In this document: positions 58,240 to 64,000 of the stretch, piece by piece | Layout: every line of letters starts with the position of its first letter | Numbering within the stretch: the stretch's first letter is position 1 | Assembly: GCF_040712315.1 (NCBI RefSeq) | Contig: NC_134017.1 | Coordinates: 50,775,636-50,839,635, forward strand | Direction of reading: 5' to 3' | From: Castanea sativa | Lineage: Eukaryota > Streptophyta > Magnoliopsida > Fagales > Fagaceae | Length of the DNA stretch: 64,000 nt | Program-made: the position numbers and the translations under genes | Notes under the pieces: model-generated | The model's database searches: none | Told to the model about the DNA's origin: nothing | What the model saw: only the letters and a program-made list of their open reading frames with translations

Positions 58240-59557
58240 CAGGTAAATTTACCAAACCATGGAATTTACAAGCCAACACAAACATGTGAGAGTTGTGGGT
58301 CTATTCTATGATATGAAGAGAGGAATGTCAAGTCAAGAAGACCATCACAACCAAATTTTTCGTTGTGCTATTCAGAAGGACTAATTTATTTACCTTTGTT
58401 AAAACATGCACCTCTAGTTCTTGAAGAATTGCTGAATTACGGTGGCCCTTCATTTGTGCATTTCCATTACAACCGTCAGCGATATAATGCAATGTTTGCA
58501 ATAACGTCAATGGGTGGAAAAGTTGACAAAACTGTAGGGGCATGTTTGGTAGATTGTAATAGACACTGTAATGTAATAGATATTCCTATGACATAACTAT
58601 TCGATTGTTTGGATATGTTTTTATTACAATGAATAGTTATTTCTTATGAATAGCTATTCTTCAAAATGAGGAATAACTATTCCTTATCAAAAGTACTAAA
58701 TATATATTCTTTCATCTTATGCAATAACTTTTTTTTTAAAAATTTCCTAAAAAGCCATTAGTTGCCACATCTTCAAAAGGAAAGAAAATAAATTTCCCTT
58801 GTTGTTAACTATTAGCTCTATTTTGAACACCCTAAAATACACTTATTTTAGGAAATTTGACTTAAAAATGATTTAATTACACCTTCTTATCATATTCTAC
58901 TAAATTGTAGATGCATATTTAGGATTCTATTCATAAATGGTCACCAAACTAATGAATAGTAATACTTATTACATTCCAACTTAATGTATTCCTTCTAATA
59001 CTTATTCCTATTCCCATGTAATAATCATTGCGGTATACCAAACGTGCCCTAAATGATGGAAATGGTCCTTATGTCTTCAGGTTAGATGGACAAAATCATC
59101 ATCTAATTGGCTCTTTGTTACCAGTTGAAGGATGAAAACCAAAGTTTGCTTAACTTTATGTATTTGATATAAAGAATGAAGTACGGCATAAGATAAGGTC
59201 GATTTCATCTGATAAAGAAAATGATAGCATTGATCCCAGAATTGTTAACTATTTAATACATATGCTTGATGAAAACAATGCTTTGGTTAAGGTTTTCAAA
59301 ATGGCCAGGGATTGCTACACTGAATGTAATACCACAGATGTGAGATTGTGTCTCATCAATTGCCATACCAATCGTTCTTCATAGTATAATCTACCTACTA
59401 CCTCAAAAGAGCTGGTCTTATTGTGGGTGGTTTTGACCCTAATAATTGGTATCGTGATATTATTGTTGAGGATCGTGATAGTGGGCTCCGACATATAAGT
59501 GAAATCCATCCAGCTTTTATGGCTATGCAATATCCTCTGCTTTTCCCTTATGGTGAG
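58240..59557 (+). pseudogene. Helitron-like N domain of Rep/helicase, broken
   Basis: In one frame: CESCGSIL, a TGA in place of the usual Trp (58308), YEERNVKSRRPSQPNFSLC, LLNYGG, FHYNRQRYNAMFAITSMGGK and VDKT. Then the MITE interrupts, and beyond it NDGNGPYVFRLDGQNHHLIG SLLPVEG, stop, KPKFA, stop, LYVFDIKNEV, IDPRIVNYLIHMLDENNALV. After a frameshift near 59410: AGLIVGGFDPNNWYRDIIVE, HISEIHPAFMAMQYPLLFPY and GE. These are the hallmark segments of Helitron proteins in plants. At least three stops and one frameshift are present besides the two insertions. Confidence 0.88.
58537..59049. mobile_element. TIR MITE (513 bp) inserted in the Helitron gene, TA target
   Basis: The left end GGGGCATGTTTGGTAG pairs with the right end (complement GGGCACGTTTGGTATACC). 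TA is present at both edges (58535-58536 and 59050-59051). Counting one TA, the Helitron reading frame is restored across the site (KT-V-NDGNG), which fixes the borders and the 2-bp duplication. The interior is full of AATAGTTATT-type words in both orientations. The related copy at 27707 is older. Confidence 0.85.
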
Positions 59558-60153
59558 TGATGAGGGTATTTTTAGACCTATAAAGCTGACGACATAATAA
59601 GACTAACGAACACATTTCCATGGGTAGACGGATCCAGAGGAAGCAAAACCTTAGTTAGACGGACCTCAATATGGACAGACCTCAGGCAGACAGAACCAAC
59701 AAAAAGGATGGACCCCAGGCAAATGGACCCAATAAAGGGAGACGCACGATACTCACGTGGCTAGAAGTGCTCATCAAGAATCTTGATATGGAAAAGCCTT
59801 GCACCCTACGCCCAACCATAATTAAGGGTCATCTATAAGGAAAACCATCCCGAAAAATATAAAAATTTGATGGAGAGTTCTCCCCATAAGGAAATGCCTT
59901 CCTCCTAATGAAATTAAGGTCAAATCTACGCCATTATATAACCCCCAAAACCCTCTCTCACAAAGGTACGCACAATTTCTATAAAACTCATACTCTCTAG
60001 CATTGTTAGAGCTCTCTTCTGACTTAACATTCAGAGGGTCTTTGGCCGATACCTCACCGGTGCCCTTTGATTGGTTCTTCTCTTTTGTTCTTCAGGTGCA
60101 CCCATTGACACGTGTGTGGATGATTAACTCACTGACGATTTTTTGTGCATCAT
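59558..60153 (+). mobile_element. Ty3/gypsy 5' LTR (596 bp)
   Basis: It begins TGATGAGGG and ends GTGCATCA (inverted TGATG/CATCA). TATATAA lies at 59935-59941. The primer-binding site follows five bases later. The LTR starts exactly after the Helitron codons for LLFPYGE, so it was inserted into that gene. It is rich in GGACGGAC/GGACAGAC words, which return in the tandem arrays downstream. No 3' LTR is in the window. Confidence 0.85.
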
Positions 60154-60157
60154 TAGT

Positions 60158-60173
60158 TGGCGCCGTCTGTGGA
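60158..60173 (+). other. Primer-binding site of the gypsy element
   Basis: TTGGCGCCGTCTGTGG directly downstream of the 5' LTR is the widespread plant gypsy primer-binding motif, where a tRNA 3' end primes minus-strand synthesis. Confidence 0.75.
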
Positions 60174-61200
60174 AAAATAAGTGGTCACCTATATCACCGC
60201 TCCTAAGACAAAGAGTTGCATGGTCTAGATGATCAATAACTACCATCAACCAAGAGACCGAAAACCCGCCCAATGCCGTGGAGAGTTGCTAAAGCAAAAT
60301 TTGGGCCAGTGGAATGAATAGTATTTAAACCATCAAAATGATGAATAGGGCAGTAGCAAACGCAACAGCAGCCGTCCCCCGACGGACAATCACCAAGAAA
60401 GGGATGACCAAGATGAAAGCATTTGAGTGGACTGACGAATGCCAAAGAGCATTTAAGGAATCGAAGGCATACCTCGCATCTCCACCACTCCTTAATCCAT
60501 CCAAACCCAATGAAGAGCTTTCCCTCTACTTGACCGTATCCCTCATGGTTGTTAGTTCAGCTCTCATCCAAAAGGAGGATCGTGTGCAATTACCTGTATG
60601 CTACACTAGTCGAGCGCTTAGGGGAGTAGAAAAAAGATATCCCCCTATGGAGAAGTTAGCCTCAGCCCAAGCAATAGCTGACTTCGTCACAATTTATGAC
60701 GAACAAGGCGGAAGGCAAGGGGGCAGCAGCCCCATGGAAGATTTGAACGGACGGATCATCCAACAAACATGCTGGAGAGATTGGGGTAGTCCTACAATCT
60801 TTTGAAGATGACATCATAGAGTGCACCATCCGACTCCAGTTCCCGACAGCTAATAATGAAGCTAAGTACGAAGCTATACTAACGGGACTATCAACGAAGA
60901 CTATGAAACCAAAAGAGAGCGAATGAAGTACCTTAGCCTTGTCAAGAGACGGAAAGATCAAAATTTTGCAGTAGAATTTGTACAAGTCCCAAGGGAAGAA
61001 AAGAACATGTTAATTGATTGGCCAAGGCTGCATCTACCGAACACATGACTATTGATCGTCACTAAGGAACTGGAAATACAAGTGATCCCAGTAAGTATTG
61101 GTTGGACGATTCCAATCACCTTCTACCTTAAGAATGAAACGCTTCTAGAGGACTATAACGCGTCCCGAAGGTTGAAAGTTTAGGCATCACGCGTCCCGGG
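60174..61200 (+). pseudogene. Gypsy pol remnant (RT end and RNase H), internally deleted
   Basis: After about 150 bp of leader, the sequence jumps to the late reverse transcriptase/RNase H region: KAFEWTDECQRAFKESKAYL, PSKPNEELSLYLTVS, VQLPVCYTSRALRGVEKRYP and PMEKLA (60410-60663). It then skips about 60 expected residues to QAIADFVTIYDEQGG and an RNase H-like end (60805-60900: EDDIIECTIRLQFPTANNEA, YEAILTGLS). The spacer FVQVPREEKNML leads to W(T)IPITFYLKNETLLEDYNA at 61110-61155. Gag, protease, most of RT and integrase are absent, so it is non-autonomous. Confidence 0.82.
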
Positions 61201-61229
61201 GCAGTGTACCAATGGCCTACCACGCAGAA

Positions 61230-62700
61230 GGATGTCGACGGGCACCTAATCCTCATCCTAATGGGATGGATCGACAACCAAGGGTACCGACGATCAAGGA
61301 TTCCAACGGCACCTGATTCTCATCCAAAACTACGTCCTACCTACGGGATGGACTAACAATCAAGGATGCCTATGGGCACTTGATCCTCATCCAAAATTTA
61401 AGTCCTACCTACTGGTAGAAGGACGAACCAAGCTACTCACGAGTGCCATGGACAAAATTCTAAGTCTTCCTACCTACGGATGGACGGACGAACCAAGCCA
61501 CCTATAAGTGCCTTGGTACAAAATTTAAGTCCTACCTACAGGTGGAAGGACGAACCAAGCCATTCACAAGTGCCTTGGACAAAATCCTAAGTCTTCCTGC
61601 CTACGGGTGGACGGACGAACCAAGTCCCTCACGACTGCCTTAGACAAAATTTTAAGTCTTCCTACCTACGAATGGACGGACGAACCAAGTCACCAACAAG
61701 TGCTTTGGTCAAAATTCTAAGTCTTCCTACCTACGGCTAGGCAGATGAAACAAGTCACCCACAAGTGCCTCGGTACAAAAATTTAATTCCTACCTACTTG
61801 TGGAAGGATGAACCAAGCCACTCACGAGTGCCTAGGACAAAATTCTAAGTCTTCTTGCCTACGGGTGGACAGACGAACGAAGTCACTCATGAGTGCCTTA
61901 GACAAAATTTTAAGTCTTCCTACCTACGAGTGGATGGGCGAACCAAGTCACCCACAAGTGCCTTGGTTAAAATTCTAAGTCTTCCTTCTTACTGGTAGAA
62001 GGACAAATCAAGCCACTCACGAGTGCCTTAGACAAAATTCCAAGTCTTTCTACCTACAGGTGGACGCACAAGCCAAGTCACCCACAAGTGTCTTGGTCAA
62101 AATTCTAAGTCTTTCTACCTACAAGTGGACGGACGAACCAAGTCACCCACAAGTGCCTTGGTACAAAATTTAAGTCCTACCTACAGGTGGAAGAACAAAC
62201 CAAGCCACTCACAAGTGCCTTGAACAAAATCCTATGTCTTCCTGCCTACGGGTGGATGGATAAACCAAGTCATTCATGAGTGCCTTAGACAAAATTTTAA
62301 GTCTTCCTACCGACAAGTGGACGGACAAACCAAGTCACCCACAAGTGCCTTGGTTAAAATTCTAAGTCTTCCTACCTATGGGTAGGCAGACAAACCAAGT
62401 CACCCACAAGTGCCTTGGTACAAAAATTTAAGTCCTACCTACTGGTGGAAGGACGAATTGAGCCACTCACTAGTGCCTTGGACAAAATTCTAAGTTTTCT
62501 TGCCTACGAGTGGACAGACGAATGAAGCCACTCACAAGTACCTTGGTAAAAAACCCATGTCTTCCTCTTGGTGGAGGATGGATGAACCAAGCCCTTCATA
62601 AGTGCCTTGGCAAAGAATTTAAGTCCTCTTACCTACGGATGGACGGACGAACCAATTCACTAACAAGTACCTTGGTAAAAGATTCAAATCTTCCTACATG
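61230..62700 (+). repeat. Tandem array, ~62-65-bp units, about 20 copies
   Basis: Units follow the pattern ACCAAG.CAC.CACAAGTGCC, TTGGACAAAATTCTAAGTC, TTCCTACCTACGGGTGGACG, GACGA. A 65-bp type and a slightly shorter type (GGTACAAAATTTAAGTCC.. GGTGGAAGGACGA) alternate irregularly. The first 150 bp are diverged leader units. Similar arrays in the 3' non-coding part are known from Tat-type gypsy elements. Spacers between conserved words are not unique, so this is no CRISPR. Confidence 0.92.
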
Positions 62701-62789
62701 GCGATGAATGATCCACATGAAGAACAATCCAAGTGACTTTCCAAAGATGATTTACTCAAATAGAAATCATCCAAGTCACCAAAGTGACA

Positions 62790-62980
62790 AACGACCCTTC
62801 AAAAATTTACTAAATCCATAGAATGGAGGGATACAAACTAGTATCCAAAATTTACTAAGTCCATACTAGCATCCAAAATTTACTAAGTCCATAAAATGGA
62901 CGGATACAAACTAGTATCCAAAATTTACTACGCCCATAGAAGGGACGGATACAAACTAGTATAAAAAATTTATAAAATCC
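62790..62980 (+). repeat. Second tandem array, ~45-bp units, 4-5 copies
   Basis: AAATTTACTAAGTCCATA.AA, TGGACGGATACAAACTAGTA and TCC recur, one copy shortened to 28 bp. The array shares GGACGGA with the first array and the LTR. Confidence 0.88.
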
Positions 62981-63019
62981 ACAAAGTTGATAGATGCCAC
63001 AAGATGGACGAATATATGA

Positions 63020-63219
63020 ACTAAGTCCACAATGACTGCAATCACATAGCCTTTACGTTTTAAGCATTGTACCATTAGAAGCTTATCGAATGGGGATGAC
63101 CTTGCCATGACACAGACCTTCTCAACTTTCTCCATTCTTTCTTCGTCCGTGTAGTTTCGAAACTCCACGCCGTCTACCACTTCACCATTTAATTGATGAC
63201 TCTGCTTTAGTATACCGCA
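63020..63219 (-). pseudogene. Ca2+-ATPase fragment (P domain), captured
   Basis: On the - strand: GILKQ, LNGEVVDGVEFRNYTDEERM, EKVEKVCVMARSSPFDKLLM and VQCLKRKGYVIAV. This is the cytosolic phosphorylation-domain segment of type IIB, autoinhibited (ACA12/13-like) calcium pumps, which should continue with TGDGTNDAP. Here it breaks off right before that motif into repeat sequence. The fragment has no start or promoter and cannot form a pump. It abuts the next fragment head to head. Confidence 0.85.
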
Positions 63220-63223
63220 TTTT

Positions 63224-63514
63224 GTAGCTATGCTGTGGACAGATGAAAAAGCAATTCTATCTAGGGCTATTTTGGAATTGGGTATGGACGTGGAAAAGTT
63301 AAAGCAAGATTATATTGTTCTCCATGTTGAAACCTTCAACTCTACGAAGAAAAGAAGTGGGGTTGCAATAAAGAATAATGTTGATAACACCATCCATGTG
63401 CACTGGAAAGGTGCTGCGGAGTTAATCCTAGCAATGTGTTTAAGTTTCTATGAAAGTAGTGGGAATACAAAGTCCCTAGATGAAGCTAGAAATAAGGTTG
63501 AGAAAATAATCTAG
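63224..63514 (+). pseudogene. Ca2+-ATPase fragment (N domain), captured
   Basis: On the + strand: TDEKAILSRAILELGMDVEK, LKQDYIVLHVETFNSTKKRS, GVAIKNNVDNTIHVHWKGAA and ELILAMCLSFYESSGNTKSL, then DEARNKVEKII and a stop at 63514. It corresponds to the nucleotide-binding domain of the same ACA12/13-type pump, where KGAAE is the conserved nucleotide-site motif. In a normal gene this lies upstream of the preceding fragment and in the same orientation; here the two are inverted relative to each other. Confidence 0.85.
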
Positions 63515-63670
63515 GGTGACTTTGCTAAGTCCACGAGGTAAATGGATGAATGATAAAGAATGAGGTACATCTAATTATTAACAAGTCCTCGTGGTGGACG
63601 GATGAAAGATTTATATTGAAGTACGTCTAATTAGTAACGAATCCACTAAGTGGACGGACACACTTGAAAA
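63515..63670 (+). repeat. Third tandem array, ~56-bp units, 2-3 copies
   Basis: AAGTCC.CG.GGT..ATGGATGA.. GA.GTACATCTAATTA.TAAC occurs twice (63521-63575 and 63576-63630), with a third partial copy (GAATCCACTAAGTGGACGGA). Again GGACGGA is part of the unit. Confidence 0.75.
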
Positions 63671-63713
63671 AGGTGTGAGGCATACTTGAATGTATCCCTA
63701 CTTGAATGAAGTA

Positions 63714-63854
63714 CATATAATGAAAAATTGGTATACACGCTTTCCAACAATTTTACAAGCTTGTGAAAGCATTATCCAGATGCTTAGGGTGCAATATGCC
63801 CATTACGTAGGCTGTTATAATGAAGCAGCTTTTCATTATCTTGAAGGAGCAAAG
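63714..63854 (+). pseudogene. MAU2/SCC4-like exon fragment, captured
   Basis: The frame MKNWYTRFPTILQACESIIQ, MLRVQYAHYVGCYNEAAFHY and LEGAK (63720-63854) resembles a tetratricopeptide exon of plant MAU2/SCC4, the cohesin-loading partner of SCC2 (family version about MRNWFLRFPTILQACES..GQYAHSVGCY.EAAFH). It ends at a perfect donor (AAAG|GTAAAC), so an exon-intron border was copied with it. An acceptor-like TCTGGTTCAG lies at 63930-63939. No other part of the gene is near. It is taken as a captured scrap inside the gypsy element. Confidence 0.7.
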
Positions 63855-64000
63855 GTAAACTCTTAAACATGCAAGTTCGATGCCTTCAATAAAACTTAAG
63901 GTGTGATTGTATGTGTGGATGTTTATCTGGTTCAGCAAGAGTCTGCAAGAAGGACGGGTGAGGGACACTTGAATGTGACTGATAAATACTGGGTCCACAA
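63855..64000. other. End of window, continuation of captured or repeat DNA
   Basis: Probably intron sequence following the MAU2-like exon up to about 63939, then GGACGGGTGAGGGACACTTG, which again resembles the array-type sequence. Too short to classify. Confidence 0.35.

Larger units (their letters stand above)
56071..59557 (+). mobile_element. Helitron rolling-circle element, coding remnant
   Basis: From 58240 on, the sequence encodes the N-terminal Helitron-like domain found in plant Rep/helicase proteins. The upstream 56071-56529 open frame is likely its first exon. The gene is interrupted by a MITE (58537-59049) and cut at 59557 by a gypsy LTR. The Rep catalytic HUH region and helicase would lie beyond and are not in the window. 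Helitron ends (TC..CTRR hairpin) were not identified. Confidence 0.82.

Noticed and set aside
60174..61200. Endogenous pararetrovirus origin of the RNase H sequence
   Set aside because: A 5' LTR and primer-binding site directly precede it, and the downstream spacer matches gypsy elements.
61230..62700. Regular repeats with intervening sequence, CRISPR-like at a glance
   Set aside because: The whole unit repeats, spacers included, and the context is a plant retroelement; it is a tandem satellite.
1..64000. tRNA or rRNA genes
   Set aside because: Only SINE-type A/B boxes were seen; no complete cloverleaf or rRNA block was recognised by eye.

Overview
The window is nuclear DNA of a flowering plant, most likely a woody rosid. 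It is AT-rich, its genes are split by GT-AG introns, and most of it is transposon debris. Clues to the host are a core-eudicot (euAG-type) C-class MADS gene and several tRNA-derived SINE families that look familiar from Fagales trees. The Fagales placement is an inference; no species can be named.

Only two intact host genes are visible, and they converge. An AGAMOUS orthologue runs on the + strand from a TATA box at 29346 to a stop at 41281. It has a leader intron, a 4.7-kb first coding intron that matches the position of the regulatory intron of AG genes, and seven coding exons that join in frame to 242 residues. A GDSL esterase/lipase gene lies on the - strand (44762 to 43043; five exons, 360 residues). 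From memory, Arabidopsis AG (At4g18960) also sits beside a GDSL lipase gene (At4g18970), so the pair may be old microsynteny. The large AG intron holds four exact telo-boxes, GA/CT runs, LEAFY-type sites, CCAATCA boxes and an AAGAAT box.

Left flank (1-29 kb): mobile DNA only. It has four full-length copies of one SINE family, a second SINE family, a Copia remnant, a decayed L1-type LINE (4.2-10.8 kb) split by a 919-bp solo LTR with a CTTCC target duplication, several TIR elements and MITEs (Harbinger-like, hAT-like, Mutator-like), and many tandem or microsatellite tracts.

Right flank (45-64 kb): a fold-back hairpin at 47.2 kb, a Ty3/gypsy LTR with its primer-binding site, a LINE tail, a 5'-truncated LINE on the - strand (50-51.8 kb), and a broken Helitron replicase/helicase gene (56-59.56 kb). 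The Helitron gene is interrupted by a TA-flanked MITE and then by a gypsy LTR element (59558 to beyond the window). The gypsy element looks non-autonomous: LTR, primer-binding site, a deleted pol reduced to RNase H, about 1.4 kb of ~65-bp tandem repeats, two further repeat arrays, and fragments resembling a plasma-membrane-type Ca2+-ATPase (two pieces in opposite orientation) and the cohesin loader MAU2/SCC4. This gene-fragment capture and the telo-box cluster in AG are the most interesting signals. I found no tRNA, rRNA, CRISPR or bacterial feature.
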